Notes: generated from the sequence alone by a model not told the origin. A stretch of 64,000 nucleotides of DNA from Altericroceibacterium spongiae (GCF_003610805.1 NZ_RAPF01000005.1:1-64000); one strand, 5' to 3'; counted from the first letter of the stretch, positions 50,672 to 61,958 are shown. Program-made: numbers and translations.

Positions 50672-51655
50672 ATGAACAAAAAAGAGATCACCGCCAGCAA
50701 GGTACTTGACCGCGTGCTGGTGCTGGAAATGGTGCGCGTCACCGAAGCCGCTGCGATCGCAGCCTCCAACCTTGTGGGGCGGGGCGATGAAAAGGCTGCC
50801 GATGCTGCTGCAGTGGAAGCTATGCGGAAAGCGTTCGACGAACTTTATATGGATGGCACTGTCGTCATCGGTGAAGGCGAACGGGACGAGGCACCGATGC
50901 TCTATATCGGCGAAAAGGTTGGGGGTGCTCCGGGCAAAGGGCCTAAAATCGATATTGCGCTGGATCCTTTGGAGGGAACGACGATCACCGCCAAGGCGGG
51001 ACCCAATGCTCTTGCCGTTCTGGCGGCGGCGGAAGAAGGTTGCCTGCTTAACGCACCCGATGTCTATATGGACAAGATCGCAGTAGGTCCCGGTTACCCT
51101 CCAGGTGTCATCAGCCTTGAAAAGAGCGTGACCGAGAATGTCGAATCTGTGGCCAGAGCCAAGGGCGTTTCGCCGGCTGAAGTTATCGTTTGTGTGCTCG
51201 ACCGGCCGCGTCATGCCGATATTATCGCTGAATTGCGCAAAATCGGTTGTGGGATTTATCTCATTCCAGATGGCGATGTGGCCGGTGTGATTGCAACCAC
51301 CGATGAGGACACTACGATCGACATTTATATGGGGCAAGGCGGTGCTCCCGAAGGCGTTCTGGCTGCGGCCGCTCTGCGCTGCGCCGGAGGGCAGTTTAAT
51401 GGTCGTTTGGTTTTCCGCAACGATGATGAACGCGCTCGTGCCCGCAAATGGGGTATCGACGATCTTGATCGCATTTATTTGCTGGAAGACCTCGCTAAGG
51501 GTGACTGCATCTTTGCCGCAACCGGCGTGACCGACGGGTCTCTGCTTGAAGGGGTTAAGCGTCTGCGTGGCGGTAAGATGACAACGGACAGCGTCGTAAT
51601 GCGTGCAAGTTCCGGTACTGTGCGCTGGGTTAAAGGCGAACATCGTACGGCGTAA
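50672..51655 (+). CDS. glpX: fructose-1,6-bisphosphatase class II
   Basis: A 327-residue gluconeogenic phosphatase of the GlpX type. VIGEGERDEAPML, the DPLEGTT metal loop, and the VCVLDRPRHADIIAEL segment are characteristic. In sphingomonads it often follows hom, as here apart from the antisense gene between them. Confidence 0.96.
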   Translation: MNKKEITASKVLDRVLVLEMVRVTEAAAIAASNLVGRGDEKAADAAAVEAMRKAFDELYMDGTVVIGEGERDEAPMLYIGEKVGGAPGKGPKIDIALDPLEGTTITAKAGPNALAVLAAAEEGCLLNAPDVYMDKIAVGPGYPPGVISLEKSVTENVESVARAKGVSPAEVIVCVLDRPRHADIIAELRKIGCGIYLIPDGDVAGVIATTDEDTTIDIYMGQGGAPEGVLAAAALRCAGGQFNGRLVFRNDDERARARKWGIDDLDRIYLLEDLAKGDCIFAATGVTDGSLLEGVKRLRGGKMTTDSVVMRASSGTVRWVKGEHRTA

Positions 51656-51715
51656 CAGGCAGCTAGTGTGCCACCTCGGCCCTGTTCGGTTCAGGAGCTG
51701 GTGCCAGAAGCACAC

Positions 51716-51748
51716 AGAAGGCCTGCTTTTATACCGAGCAGGCCTTCT
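51716..51748 (+). terminator. hairpin after glpX
   Basis: AGAAGGCCTGCT (51716-51727) and AGCAGGCCTTCT (51737-51748) are perfect 12-base inverted copies around a nine-base loop. No U-run follows, so termination would be weak or factor-dependent. Confidence 0.6.
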
Positions 51749-51822
51749 CAGGTTGCAATCATATGACTCTTGTCTAGAGCCGCGGAAATAAGCGTATCTG
51801 TGCAAGAAAAGGGCTTCCTCCG

Positions 51823-52758
51823 ATGAAGATCATGGCCGGCAACTCCAATCTGCCGCTCGCCAGGGCAATTGCTGCCTATCTCGAACTGCCTCTGACCGAT
51901 GCTTCGGTCCGCCGGTTTGCCGACGAGGAAATCTTCGTCGAAATCCATGAAAATGTGCGTGGTGAGGATGTGTTTCTCGTGCAGTCGACGAGCTATCCCG
52001 CCAATGACAATCTGATGGAATTGCTGATCTGCATCGATGCGCTGAAGCGTGCATCTGCCAAGCGAATCACAGCAGTGGTCCCCTATTTCGGCTATGCTAG
52101 GCAGGACCGTAAACCCGGGCCGCGTACACCGATTTCAGCCAAGCTCGTGGCCAATCTGATTACTCAGGCCGGCGCTGATCGTGTGCTTTCGGTCGATCTT
52201 CATGCCGGACAGATTCAGGGCTTCTTCGATATTCCGACCGACAACCTCTATGCCGCACCGACTATGGCAGCCGATATTCAGGCGCGTTACGGTCATGAGG
52301 AACTGATGGTTGTGTCTCCCGATGTCGGTGGCGTGGTCCGGGCCCGGGCACTGGCCAAGCGACTCGATAACGCTCCGCTGGCCATTGTTGATAAACGTCG
52401 CGATCGTCCCGGTGAATCGGAAGTGATGAATATTATCGGTGATGTGAAGGGCCGTGCCTGCATTCTGATAGACGATATTGTCGATTCGGGCGGGACATTA
52501 TGTAACGCAGCGCAGGCCTTGCTCGATAACGGAGCCAAGAGTGTGGCAGCCTATATTACCCATGGCGTGCTATCGGGCGGTGCGGTGGCGCGCGTAAACA
52601 ATTCTGCGCTTAAGGAACTTGTGATCTGCGATACGATCCTGCCGACGGATGCGGCCAAGGATTCTGATAAGATCCGCATAGCCACCATTGCGCCCCTGAT
52701 CGGCGAAGCGGTACGCCGGATTGCGGATGAAAGTTCGGTTTCGAGTCTGTTCGACTGA
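51823..52758 (+). CDS. prs: ribose-phosphate pyrophosphokinase
   Basis: A 311-residue PRPP synthase. [20 protein letters not shown], the ATP-binding [10 protein letters not shown], and the ribose-phosphate loop [13 protein letters not shown] are in place. It feeds purine, pyrimidine, His and Trp synthesis. Confidence 0.97.
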   Translation: MKIMAGNSNLPLARAIAAYLELPLTDASVRRFADEEIFVEIHENVRGEDVFLVQSTSYPANDNLMELLICIDALKRASAKRITAVVPYFGYARQDRKPGPRTPISAKLVANLITQAGADRVLSVDLHAGQIQGFFDIPTDNLYAAPTMAADIQARYGHEELMVVSPDVGGVVRARALAKRLDNAPLAIVDKRRDRPGESEVMNIIGDVKGRACILIDDIVDSGGTLCNAAQALLDNGAKSVAAYITHGVLSGGAVARVNNSALKELVICDTILPTDAAKDSDKIRIATIAPLIGEAVRRIADESSVSSLFD

Positions 52759-52759
52759 T

Positions 52760-53542
52760 ATGGATCTGCGGGTTGATATCACTCTGGCGGGTTGTCTGGC
52801 CGATGCTGCCAGGGAAGCGATTCGCCCGCATTTTCGGACACCGCTCGACCCTGAACGGAAAGGCGATGCCTCGCCGGTCACGGTCGCGGATCGGGCGGCA
52901 GAAGAGGCTATGCGGGCCATTCTTAATGAAGCTGCACCTCAGGATGGGATCGTCGGTGAGGAATTTGGTACATCCGAAGGCCTGTCGGGTCGCCAATGGG
53001 TTCTCGATCCGATAGACGGGACAGTAGGCTTTCTTGCCGGCCGGCCAATATTCGGAACATTGATAGCCTTATTGGTCGAGGGCTTCCCGGTATTGGGAGT
53101 GATCGATCAGCCGATTCTCGGCGAAAGATGGCTGGGCGTGACGGGGCAGCAAACAACCCTTAACGGCAAGCCGGTTCATACACGGCGCTGCCGCGAATTG
53201 AACGGGGCTGTACTGGCCACCACCGGTCCGCATTATTTCGATGACCATCAGGGTGAGCACTTCATGGCCCTTGCTGCCAGGACTGATCATAAGCGCATGG
53301 TGATGGGCGGCGATTGCTATAATTACGCGATGCTTGCGTCAGGCCATGTCGATATTGTCTGCGAAGCCGGGTTGAAGCTTTATGATTTTGCTGCGCTCGT
53401 ACCGGTTGTCGAAGGTGCGGGTGGATCGATGAGCGACTGGAATGGAGATCCGCTCCATGCAGATTCGGATGGCCATGTCATTGCTCTGGGCGATCCCGCC
53501 AGGCTCGACGATGTGGTCGAGGCGCTTGCTTGCACTCATTGA
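52760..53542 (+). CDS. inositol-monophosphatase-family phosphatase, HisN-like
   Basis: A 260-residue Mg2+ phosphatase. Metal site in GEEFG (66-70) and LDPIDGTVGFLAGRP (82 onwards), with LYDFAALVPVVEGAGG near the C terminus. The form resembles histidinol-phosphatase HisN of alphaproteobacteria rather than SuhB. One base after prs, so cotranscribed; prs supplies PRPP to the histidine pathway, which fits. Confidence 0.85.
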   Translation: MDLRVDITLAGCLADAAREAIRPHFRTPLDPERKGDASPVTVADRAAEEAMRAILNEAAPQDGIVGEEFGTSEGLSGRQWVLDPIDGTVGFLAGRPIFGTLIALLVEGFPVLGVIDQPILGERWLGVTGQQTTLNGKPVHTRRCRELNGAVLATTGPHYFDDHQGEHFMALAARTDHKRMVMGGDCYNYAMLASGHVDIVCEAGLKLYDFAALVPVVEGAGGSMSDWNGDPLHADSDGHVIALGDPARLDDVVEALACTH

Positions 53543-53571
53543 TCGTCGTTTCGTGACAGGGGAGGCCGATT

Positions 53572-54012
53572 GTGCCCGATCGGGTAACGCATTTGTTCTT
53601 TTACGGTGTGTTGCTGGGCGATGTCGCTCCTCCTGCTGTTAAGGCATTGCTTGCTGATCTCGGGCCGGGGCGGAAAGGAACGGTGCAGGGGATGCTTTAT
53701 GCAGTGCCTGATCCAGAGGGTTCCTATCCTGTGCTAATAAAGGGAACTGCTCGGGTGCATGGCATGGTTCATGAGGCAAGGGGTGTAGATATGGCTGCGC
53801 TTGATCTCTTCGAAGGAATCGATCCGCATGATCCTGCCAATAGCGAATACCGCCGTATCGTTATGGAAGCGGTACTAGAGGATGGGTCGACTATGATGTC
53901 TCAGGCTTATTTCTATAATCGTGAGATTGGTGACCACCTGGTGCCGTTAGAACATGGCGATTTTACTCGCTATTTACTGGAAACCGGTTTCCGGCCCTAT
54001 TCCGGCGAATGA
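53572..54012 (+). CDS. gamma-glutamylcyclotransferase-like (AIG2/GGCT) protein
   Basis: A 146-residue protein with the YGVLLGDV loop (variant of the YGxL substrate loop) and an acidic residue in LDLFEGID, the core of the GGCT fold. GTG 53572 has GGGGAGG upstream. Substrate unknown. Confidence 0.8.
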   Translation: MPDRVTHLFFYGVLLGDVAPPAVKALLADLGPGRKGTVQGMLYAVPDPEGSYPVLIKGTARVHGMVHEARGVDMAALDLFEGIDPHDPANSEYRRIVMEAVLEDGSTMMSQAYFYNREIGDHLVPLEHGDFTRYLLETGFRPYSGE

Positions 54013-54164
54013 GAAGTGCCTGCCCTGTTCACAACCTCTTTGGGCTTGCTTTTCAGCTAGCGGCGGCATAAAGGCGCTGCCTTCATTGACACGATTTCCA
54101 AGGCCGGTCTGGCGACAAGGGCTGCCAGGGCTGGTCAGACGTGTCTCGAACAAAGGAGACGAAA

Positions 54165-54368
54165 ATGCCCAAGTTGAAAACCAAGAGCGGTGTTAAGAAG
54201 CGTTTCAAGCTCACCGCCAATGGCAAGGTCAAGCACGGCGTTGCTGGTAAGCGTCACCGCCTTATCAGTCATAATGCCAAATATATCCGCCAGAACCGTG
54301 GCACTTCCGTCCTGTCCGATGCGGACACCAGGACGGTGAAGAAATGGGCCCCATACGGCCTCGATTGA
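54165..54368 (+). CDS. rpmI: 50S ribosomal protein L35
   Basis: A 67-residue basic protein, [20 protein letters not shown] onwards, in the canonical place before rplT. AAAGGAGA precedes the ATG. Confidence 0.97.
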   Translation: MPKLKTKSGVKKRFKLTANGKVKHGVAGKRHRLISHNAKYIRQNRGTSVLSDADTRTVKKWAPYGLD

Positions 54369-54400
54369 GCCCGTTCTTTCAGGAAATCAGGAGCTAGACC

Positions 54401-54760
54401 ATGCCCCGTATTAAACGCGGCGTTACCACGCGCCAGAAACATAAGCGGTTGCTCGATCAGGCCAAGGGTTATCGCGGCCGCCGCAAGAACACGATTCGCG
54501 TTGCTCGCCAGGCTGTCGAAAAAGCCGGCCAGTACGCTTATCGTGACCGTAAGATCAAAAAACGGAATTTCCGTGCCCTGTGGATTCAGCGTATCAACGC
54601 TGCTGTCCGCGCCGAAGGTTTGACCTACTCGCAGTTCATGCACGGTGTGAAGCTTGCCGGCATCGAACTGGACCGTAAGGTGATGGCTGATCTTGCGATG
54701 AATGAAGGCGCAGCCTTCAGTGTCATTGTGAAGCAGGCGAAAGACGCACTTCCGGCCTGA
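54401..54760 (+). CDS. rplT: 50S ribosomal protein L20
   Basis: A 119-residue protein, [20 protein letters not shown] onwards, essential early in 50S assembly. AGGAG lies before the ATG. It ends in a strong terminator. Confidence 0.98.
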   Translation: MPRIKRGVTTRQKHKRLLDQAKGYRGRRKNTIRVARQAVEKAGQYAYRDRKIKKRNFRALWIQRINAAVRAEGLTYSQFMHGVKLAGIELDRKVMADLAMNEGAAFSVIVKQAKDALPA

Positions 54761-54787
54761 CAACTTCCAGTCATACTATATTATTTG

Positions 54788-54819
54788 AAAAGGCACCGGC
54801 TTTACCCGGTGCCTTTTTT
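54788..54819 (+). terminator. rho-independent terminator of rpmI-rplT
   Basis: GGCACCGG (54792-54799) and CCGGTGCC (54806-54813) form a perfect stem with a six-base loop and six T behind. Confidence 0.92.
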
Positions 54820-54922
54820 ATTGCTTGCGATACTATATGGTATATTCCGGAATGGTTGTGCTGATAGCGCTAGCTAACTCAGTATTTCATCGGAATGCCA
54901 AGAATTATCGAGTTTCTGTAGA

Positions 54923-55816
54923 ATGCAAAAGAATGCCGCGGTAAAGGGAAGTTCCTATCGCTTTAGCGAAAAGCTCAGCCCTTATTTCGCAACACTATTT
55001 GGCATTCGCATATGCTGTCCGCCGGATGAAGCAGTTTTTGATGTTCTTTATCCGGTTTCCACTGAGTTTCATTTCGTTAAAGGTCTGCCTCCCAGCGCGG
55101 CCATCGGCAAACAGCCGCGTCAGACAACATGGCCCTTTGTCGCCAACGGCCCTACCAGTCGCAGCATTCATTTCGAACTGGGTAATTGTTCTATCTGGGG
55201 TCTTGCTATGTATCCGCTTGGCTGGGCAAAATTTATGGATGTCCCCGCCCGCACCGTCACCGACCGTTTTTTTGACGGAAGTCATACTCCCCCTTTTCAG
55301 CAGTTCCGCCCGATTCAGGAAATTGTCGAGGCTGAAGGGCGTACGTCTGATGAGATTGCCGAATGGATTAGTGACTTTCTGTTGGAACAGCTGGATGAGC
55401 CGCCAGCGCAGGAAAAACAGATTCTAGCCTGTCAGAATGCCTTGCGCGATCCAGATATAGCGACCGTCATGCAATTGGTTGAACGGGTGGATATGTCAGC
55501 CCGTTCGCTGGAGCGGCTTTGCTCGCGCTATTTTGGTTTTCCGCCGAAATTTTTGCTCCGGCGGCAGCGTTTTTTACGAAGTATCGGCCGTTTCATGCTC
55601 GATTCTGGCCAGAGCTGGTCGGAAGTGCTGGACCCGCAATATTTCGATCAGGCGCAGTTTGTGCGTGAATTTCGCAGCTTCATGGATCTGACGCCCCGCG
55701 AATATGCCGATATGGAGCATCCCATCATGAATCTCGTTCTCAATCAGCGACTGACTGATTTGGGGGCGACACAGCATCCGGTTTCATCTGCCACTCGCAT
55801 GGTAAGATGCAATTAG
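54923..55816 (+). CDS. AraC-family transcriptional regulator
   Basis: A 297-residue protein. The N-terminal 150 residues are a ligand/regulatory part without an obvious cupin motif; the C terminus (about 170-265) is an AraC helix-turn-helix pair with MSARSLERLCSRYFGFPPKFLLR and YFDQAQFVREFRSFMDLTPREY in key positions. It sits between rplT and pheS, where these genes are usually adjacent, and has its own upstream region of about 100 bases after the rplT terminator. Confidence 0.88.
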   Translation: MQKNAAVKGSSYRFSEKLSPYFATLFGIRICCPPDEAVFDVLYPVSTEFHFVKGLPPSAAIGKQPRQTTWPFVANGPTSRSIHFELGNCSIWGLAMYPLGWAKFMDVPARTVTDRFFDGSHTPPFQQFRPIQEIVEAEGRTSDEIAEWISDFLLEQLDEPPAQEKQILACQNALRDPDIATVMQLVERVDMSARSLERLCSRYFGFPPKFLLRRQRFLRSIGRFMLDSGQSWSEVLDPQYFDQAQFVREFRSFMDLTPREYADMEHPIMNLVLNQRLTDLGATQHPVSSATRMVRCN

Positions 55817-55878
55817 GGGTTGGGCTGAAGCCTTCCCGGGTCTAACAGGCCAGCCATACCTTCTTTGCGATAGAAAAA

Positions 55879-56979
55879 ATGGCGGAACTGGAACAGATTG
55901 AAGCGGAAGCCCGCACTCGTATTTCCGAGGCGGAAAGCCTTGGTGCGTTGGAAACATTGCGCGTAGAGTATCTTGGCAAGCAGGGCAGCGTATCTGCATT
56001 GCTGAAGACTCTTGGTAAGATGAGCCCGGAGGAACGGCAGGAAAAGGCCCCGAAAATTCAGGGCTTGCGGCAGGCAGTTGCCGGCGCACTGGCTGATCGC
56101 AAACAGGCAATGGAAGCTGCCGAACTGGAAGCGCGACTGGCGGCTGAGACGCTCGATTTGTCACTGCCCGAACCTGCGGAGCCCAAAGGCTCGGTTCATC
56201 CGGTCAGTCAGGTGATGGACGAATTGGCGGAAATCTTTGCCGATCTTGGTTTCGCGGTCGCGACGGGGCCGGAAATTGAGGATGACTGGTATAACTTCAC
56301 GGCGCTCAACATGCCTGAGAGCCATCCGGCACGGGCGATGCACGATACGTTCTATTTTCCCGATCAGGCGCCGAAGGGCGGCCGGATGCTGTTACGAACG
56401 CATACCAGCCCGGTTCAGGTTCGGACAATGATGGCAGAGGGTGCGCCGGTTCGCATTATCGCACCCGGCCGGGTCTATCGGTCGGATAGCGATGCGACGC
56501 ATACGCCGATGTTCCATCAGATTGAAGGCCTGGTAATTGATCGCGATATTCATCTTGGCCATCTGAAATGGACGCTGGAAACGTTCCTCAAAGCCTTCTT
56601 TGAGCGGGATGATATCGTATTGCGCCTGCGCCCCTCTTACTTCCCTTTCACCGAGCCTTCGGTGGAAGTGGATGTTGGTTATTCAGTCGAAAAAGGCCGC
56701 CGTGTGGTTGGCGGATCGGGTGATGCGCCAGGCCATGCCTGGATGGAGGTTCTCGGTTCCGGCATGGTCAACCGTCGCGTTATTGAAATGAGCGGGCTCG
56801 ATCCCGATGAATGGCAGGGTTTCGCCTTTGGCACCGGCGTCGACCGGCTCGCCATGCTCAAATATGGCATGGACGATCTTCGTGCTTTCTTCGATGGCGA
56901 TGTGCGCTGGATGGCGCATTACGGATTTTCCGCGTTTGACCAGCCCACACTTTCCGCCGGTGTAGGAGCCAGCGCATGA
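55879..56979 (+). CDS. pheS: phenylalanyl-tRNA synthetase alpha chain
   Basis: A 366-residue class II synthetase subunit: N-terminal coiled coil (about 1-95), catalytic core with [14 protein letters not shown] (motif 2 region) and [21 protein letters not shown] (motif 3). The stop overlaps pheT (ATGA). Confidence 0.98.
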   Translation: MAELEQIEAEARTRISEAESLGALETLRVEYLGKQGSVSALLKTLGKMSPEERQEKAPKIQGLRQAVAGALADRKQAMEAAELEARLAAETLDLSLPEPAEPKGSVHPVSQVMDELAEIFADLGFAVATGPEIEDDWYNFTALNMPESHPARAMHDTFYFPDQAPKGGRMLLRTHTSPVQVRTMMAEGAPVRIIAPGRVYRSDSDATHTPMFHQIEGLVIDRDIHLGHLKWTLETFLKAFFERDDIVLRLRPSYFPFTEPSVEVDVGYSVEKGRRVVGGSGDAPGHAWMEVLGSGMVNRRVIEMSGLDPDEWQGFAFGTGVDRLAMLKYGMDDLRAFFDGDVRWMAHYGFSAFDQPTLSAGVGASA

Positions 56980-59369
56980 AATTCTCCCTGAACTGGCTGA
57001 AAACTTATCTGGACACCGAAGCATCGGCCGACGATATTGCGGCGAAGCTCAATGCGATCGGTATCGAAGTCGAGGGACTGGAAGATCCGGCAGAGACCTT
57101 GGCGGGGTTTCGTGTGGCCCATGTGCTGACAGCTGAAAAGCACAAGGATGCTGACAAGCTTCAGGTGCTTAGCGTGGATACCGGGGAAGGCGAAGCATTG
57201 CAGGTGGTCTGCGGCGCACCCAATGCGCGGGCCGGGATGAAAGGCGTTCTGGGGTTACCCGGTGCGGTCGTGCCGACCAATGGTATGAAGTTGCGCAAGA
57301 GCGCTATTCGCGGTGTTGAATCCAACGGTATGATGTGTTCGGCACGTGAGCTCGATCTTGGCGACGATCACGCCGGAATTATCGAACTCCCCGATGATGC
57401 GCCGATCGGCACGTCGTTCGCTGAATATCGCGCATCTTCACCCGTTTTCGATGTGGCTATTACGCCTAATCGCCCCGATTGCATGGGGGTATACGGCATA
57501 GCGCGCGATCTGGCGGCGGCAGGTCTTGGTACACTGAAGCCTCTTGAAATCAACAAGACGGAAGGAACATTTCCCTGTCCGGTCGAAATTCGGATCGATG
57601 AGCCCGAAGGTTGCCCGGCCTTTTTCGGTCGCGTGATCCGCGGTGTGAAGAATGGGGTTTCACCGCAGTGGATGCAGGATGCCCTGCGCGATGCAGGGCA
57701 GCGCCCGATCTCGGCTCTGGTGGATATTACCAACTATCTGATGCTCGGTCTTGGCCGTCCCGCTCATGTCTATGATCTCGCTAAGCTCGAAGGTCCGGTT
57801 GTCGCTCGCCACGCAAAGGACGGCGAACAGGTCCTGGCGCTGAACGAAAAGAGTTATACGCTTGAACCCGGCATGACCGTGATTGCTGATGATCAGGGTG
57901 TGCATGATATTGCGGGTATTATGGGGGGTGAGGAGTCCGGCGTTTCTGAAGAAACCACCGATGTTCTTCTCGAAATCGCATATTTCAATCCCGAAGCAAT
58001 AGGCGTTACCGGTCGCAAGCTCGGTCTTGCCAGCGATGCGCGCACACGTTTCGAGCGTGGAGTCGATCCGGCTTTCCTTGATGACGGGCTCGATCTTCTG
58101 ACACAGCTCATTCTCGAAATCTGTGGTGGCGAAGCTTCCGATATCGTCCGGGCCGGAGCACCTCCGCTTGGCGCCCGAACGGTATCCTTCAATCCGGCAT
58201 TGACCGGCAATCTGGGCGGTGTCGATGTGCCTGAGGCAGAGCAACGTGCCATTCTCGCAAAGCTCGGCTTTATGGCGAGCGAAGACTGGCAGGTCGGTGT
58301 TCCTACCTGGCGCCCCGATATCGAAGGTCCTGCCGATCTGGTTGAAGAGGTGGTGCGTATCTATGGCCTCGATAAGGTGCAGAGTGCCGCATTATCGCGT
58401 GTGGAAGGCGTCGCCCGTCCGACCGCCACGCAGCAGCAGAAGGTGGAACGGCGGATACGCCGTGCTGCTGCTGCGCGAGGCCTGAATGAAGCGGTGACAT
58501 GGTCTTTCATCCCGGTGCCGGAGGCAGAGCATTTCGCTATCGATAGTCAGGCTCTCTGGCTGCTCGACAATCCGATCAGCGAAGACATGAAGGCGATGCG
58601 CCCGTCGCTTCTGCCGGGGCTCCTGTCGGCAGCCAAGCGCAATATGGATCGTGGAGCGCAGGGCATCCGTCTTTTCGAAGTCGGTCGCCGTTATCTGCGT
58701 GGTGCGGACGGGATGAGCGATGAACGGCCGACGCTGGCGGTGCTGCTTGCCGGTGAAAGGGCCCCGCGTGACTGGGCTGCAGGCAAATCTGTGCCGTTCG
58801 ATGCTTTCGATGCTAAAGCGGAAGCTCTGGCGCTGCTGAATCAAGCGGGCGCACCGGCTGACAGGTTGCAGGTGATGGGCGAAGCCGGGCACCAGTTCCA
58901 TCCTGGCCAGTCGGCGACCTTGCGGCTTGGCCCCAAGAATGTCCTGGCCCGTTTCGGCACCTTGCACCCCCGGACGCTGGAAGCGTTCGATATTGAAGGT
59001 CCGGTTATGGCTGTGGAAATTTTTCTTGATGCTATTCCGGGTAAGAAGGGCGGGCAGAACTTCGCTCGTCCTGCTTATGCTCCCCCGACTCTGCAAACTG
59101 TGATGCGCGATTTTGCCTTCCTGGTTGATACGGATGTACCGGCAGGCGACCTGCTGCGCAGCGTGAAGGGCGCCGATAAAGCCAATATCGTCGATGCGCG
59201 TATCTTCGACGATTTCCGGGGCGCTGGCGTGCCTGAAGGGAAGAAATCGCTGGCGGTAGAAGTGACTCTGCAGCCGGGCGAGAAAAGCTATACGGAAGAA
59301 GACCTCAAGGTGATTTCCGACAAGGTCGTGAAAGCCGCCGCAAAACAGGGAGCTGAGTTGCGGGGATAG
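56976..59369 (+). CDS. pheT: phenylalanyl-tRNA synthetase beta chain
   Basis: A 797-residue subunit with the N-terminal tRNA-binding (EMAP-like) domain (about 40-145, [18 protein letters not shown]), the B3/B4 editing domain, B5, the catalytic-like core, and a C-terminal ferredoxin-like anticodon-binding domain ([18 protein letters not shown]). Confidence 0.98.
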   Translation: MKFSLNWLKTYLDTEASADDIAAKLNAIGIEVEGLEDPAETLAGFRVAHVLTAEKHKDADKLQVLSVDTGEGEALQVVCGAPNARAGMKGVLGLPGAVVPTNGMKLRKSAIRGVESNGMMCSARELDLGDDHAGIIELPDDAPIGTSFAEYRASSPVFDVAITPNRPDCMGVYGIARDLAAAGLGTLKPLEINKTEGTFPCPVEIRIDEPEGCPAFFGRVIRGVKNGVSPQWMQDALRDAGQRPISALVDITNYLMLGLGRPAHVYDLAKLEGPVVARHAKDGEQVLALNEKSYTLEPGMTVIADDQGVHDIAGIMGGEESGVSEETTDVLLEIAYFNPEAIGVTGRKLGLASDARTRFERGVDPAFLDDGLDLLTQLILEICGGEASDIVRAGAPPLGARTVSFNPALTGNLGGVDVPEAEQRAILAKLGFMASEDWQVGVPTWRPDIEGPADLVEEVVRIYGLDKVQSAALSRVEGVARPTATQQQKVERRIRRAAAARGLNEAVTWSFIPVPEAEHFAIDSQALWLLDNPISEDMKAMRPSLLPGLLSAAKRNMDRGAQGIRLFEVGRRYLRGADGMSDERPTLAVLLAGERAPRDWAAGKSVPFDAFDAKAEALALLNQAGAPADRLQVMGEAGHQFHPGQSATLRLGPKNVLARFGTLHPRTLEAFDIEGPVMAVEIFLDAIPGKKGGQNFARPAYAPPTLQTVMRDFAFLVDTDVPAGDLLRSVKGADKANIVDARIFDDFRGAGVPEGKKSLAVEVTLQPGEKSYTEEDLKVISDKVVKAAAKQGAELRG

Positions 59370-59510
59370 GTTGTCAGCACAATCATCCGGCTTCGGCTCG
59401 CCTCGGTGTTTCGCGCAGTTTTTCCTGAGTTGGAGAGCGCGGAGCATTGAGCGGGGCCGGGATGATGGTGTGTTGCCCTTACCGCTTCTCCTCACATATT
59501 GAGACAATCT

Positions 59511-61034
59511 ATGACTTCCAATCGCCGCACATTCGCCATTATCTCGCACCCTGACGCGGGTAAGACGACGCTGACGGAAAAGCTGCTGTTGCAGGGCGGT
59601 GCTATTCACTTGGCGGGGCAGGTGAAGGCCCGCGGGCAAGCCAGACGGGCCCGTTCCGACTGGATGAAAATCGAGCAGCAGCGCGGCATTTCCGTGACCA
59701 GTTCGGTCATGACCTTTGAGCGTGATGGTGTGACTTTCAACCTGCTCGATACGCCGGGTCATGAGGACTTTTCGGAAGACACCTATCGCACGCTGACAGC
59801 GGTGGATTCGGCGATCATGGTGATCGATGCTGCCAAGGGGATCGAGCCGCAGACGCGCAAATTGTTCGAAGTCTGCCGTCTGCGTTCTGTGCCGATCATT
59901 ACTTTCATAAACAAGGTCGATCGGGAAGGGCGCCCGGGCTTCGAACTGCTCGACGAAGTGGCCGATATGCTGGCGCTCGACGTGTCGCCCCAAAGCTGGC
60001 CAGTCGGTATGGGCGGCCGGTTTGAAGGTGTGTTCGATTTCGCCAGTAATACGGTTAGCCGTCCCGAAGGCGGCAGCCGGGAATTCCTCGGTAAAAGGGA
60101 GGACGATCCGTCTTTGCCTGAGGAAAGTGCGGAGGAAATCGAGCTTGCGAAAATCGGCTATCCCGAATTTGACGAAGAAGCCTATCGCAATGGCGATCTG
60201 ACACCGGTCTATTTCGGTTCGGCACTCAAGAATTTCGGGGTTACCGAAATGATCGAAGCGATTGCCGCACACGCTCCACCGCCGCGCGCGCAACCGGCGG
60301 GCGATGAACAGATTTCACCGGACCGCGATGAAGTGACCGGATTCATCTTTAAGGTTCAGGCCAATATGGACCCGCAGCATCGTGACCGGATTGCCTTTAT
60401 GCGGATGGTTTCGGGCACATTTAAGCGGGGCATGAAACTGACGCCCTCGGGTCTCGGCAAGCCGATAGCGATTCATTCGCCGATCCTGTTTTTTGCGCAG
60501 GACCGTGAAATTGCCGATACGGCGGAAGCGGGAGATATCATTGGTATCCCCAATCACGGAACGCTGCGTGTGGGCGATACTCTGTCTGAAAAAAATCAGA
60601 TTCGCTTTACCGGCCTGCCCAATTTTGCGCCGGAAATTCTGCGCCGTGTTAAGTTGAAAGATCCCACCAAAACCAAGCAGTTGCGTAAAGCGCTGGACGA
60701 TCTGTCCGAGGAAGGTGTGATCCAGGTTTTCTACCCGGAAATCGGCGGACAATGGATTATCGGCGTGGTCGGGCAACTTCAGCTGGAAGTGCTGGTCGAC
60801 CGGCTGGCCGCCGAATATAAAGTGGAAGCGATGCTGGAAGCCTCGCCATTTTCTACCGCGCGCTGGATAGCCGGGCCGGAAGCGGCGATGAAGGATTTCG
60901 AACAGTTCAACCGTGCTAATCTTGCCAAAGATCGCGATGGTGATCTGGTTTTCATGGCCAAATCCGCCTGGGATGTCGGCTATCAGGAAGAGAAGAATAA
61001 GGACCTGACGTTCAGCGCTACAAAGGAGCGTTGA
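59511..61034 (+). CDS. prfC: peptide chain release factor 3
   Basis: A 507-residue translational GTPase that recycles RF1/RF2. P-loop HPDAGKTT (13-20), switch II DTPGHEDF, specificity NKVDREGR, and the RF3-only C-terminal domain (VEAMLEASPFSTARW). ATG 59511 is preferred over TTG 59499. Confidence 0.97.
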   Translation: MTSNRRTFAIISHPDAGKTTLTEKLLLQGGAIHLAGQVKARGQARRARSDWMKIEQQRGISVTSSVMTFERDGVTFNLLDTPGHEDFSEDTYRTLTAVDSAIMVIDAAKGIEPQTRKLFEVCRLRSVPIITFINKVDREGRPGFELLDEVADMLALDVSPQSWPVGMGGRFEGVFDFASNTVSRPEGGSREFLGKREDDPSLPEESAEEIELAKIGYPEFDEEAYRNGDLTPVYFGSALKNFGVTEMIEAIAAHAPPPRAQPAGDEQISPDRDEVTGFIFKVQANMDPQHRDRIAFMRMVSGTFKRGMKLTPSGLGKPIAIHSPILFFAQDREIADTAEAGDIIGIPNHGTLRVGDTLSEKNQIRFTGLPNFAPEILRRVKLKDPTKTKQLRKALDDLSEEGVIQVFYPEIGGQWIIGVVGQLQLEVLVDRLAAEYKVEAMLEASPFSTARWIAGPEAAMKDFEQFNRANLAKDRDGDLVFMAKSAWDVGYQEEKNKDLTFSATKER

Positions 61035-61132
61035 GCATGATTGAAGGGGGCCATAAAGGCTTTTAGCAGGGCCAGAGCGAAACCGAACGGGGCCTGAAAC
61101 GGTGACAGAGGGCGTAGTCCGCCCTAAACAGG

Positions 61133-61897
61133 ATGCCGATGATCCAAAAATCCGGAAAAAACGCTCCAGACACCAAGGCCGATGCCGGGCATAACGGGAA
61201 CCCGGTTCGGTTCACTCTGGCAAGCTATAATATCCATAAGGGCGTCGGGCTGGACCGGAAGCGCGATCCCGAACGGATCATGACCGTGCTGCATGAAATC
61301 GATGCCGATATCGTTGTGCTGCAGGAAGTCGATCGGCGGATCGGTGCTCGCAGTGCCGTCCTCTCACGCGGTCTGCTGGCCGAACATCACTGGCAGCTCG
61401 TGCCGCTGGCGATGAAGCCGGCCAGTATCGGCTGGCACGGCAATGCCATTCTCGTGAGGCAGGGCATTGAAATCGTCGATGCGGAACCGATAGGCCTGCC
61501 CACTATCGAACCGCGCGGGGCTGTCTGCGCGCATCTCGCCATGGGCGGATGGAATTTTCGCGTGGTGGGTATGCATCTCGATCTGTCGGGTTTGCGCCGC
61601 CGGCAGCAGATTGCTTCTGTTTGCGCACATCTGGAGGAAAGGCCGGGCCCGGCAATCATGGCCGGAGATTTCAATGAATGGTCGGGCAGAGGCGGCTGTT
61701 TTCGTGAATTCGGTAAGCGGTGGAATGTTCTGCGCCCCGGCCGCAGTTTTCACAGCCGCCGCCCGCTGGCCGCACTGGACCGGATCGTGATTTCCTCCGA
61801 ATGGACCTGCCATTCCTCTGCGGTCCATCAAAGTGCCCTGTCGGTGCGGGCTTCCGATCATTTACCGATCAAAGCGGATCTTGAGCTCACTGCCTAA
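61133..61897 (+). CDS. endonuclease/exonuclease/phosphatase-family protein
   Basis: About 254 residues of the EEP (DNase I-like) fold: SYNIHKGVG, VVLQEVDRR, GDFNEWSG and the terminal SDHLPIKADL supply the Asn, Glu, Asp and His of the metal site. Family members hydrolyse phosphodiesters in DNA or phospholipids; the substrate here is unknown. It has no signal peptide. The start is ATG 61133 or 61139. Confidence 0.85.
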   Translation: MPMIQKSGKNAPDTKADAGHNGNPVRFTLASYNIHKGVGLDRKRDPERIMTVLHEIDADIVVLQEVDRRIGARSAVLSRGLLAEHHWQLVPLAMKPASIGWHGNAILVRQGIEIVDAEPIGLPTIEPRGAVCAHLAMGGWNFRVVGMHLDLSGLRRRQQIASVCAHLEERPGPAIMAGDFNEWSGRGGCFREFGKRWNVLRPGRSFHSRRPLAALDRIVISSEWTCHSSAVHQSALSVRASDHLPIKADLELTA

Positions 61898-61934
61898 ATT
61901 TTGGGCATATGCACAAGATTCAAGCCAGTTGGGA

Positions 61935-61958
61935 GCGCAACAGAGCACAAACTTGCGC
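61935..61958. promoter_or_regulatory. candidate NtrC enhancer site
   Basis: GCGCAA (61935-61940) and TTGCGC (61953-61958) form a dyad 33 bases before the sigma-54 element. The position suits an activator, though it is close and the sequence only partly resembles the NtrC consensus. Confidence 0.35.

Noticed and set aside
58392-60293. 633-codon minus-strand open frame
   Set aside because: Antisense across pheT, the gap and prfC, which are both certain; no domain or Shine-Dalgarno.
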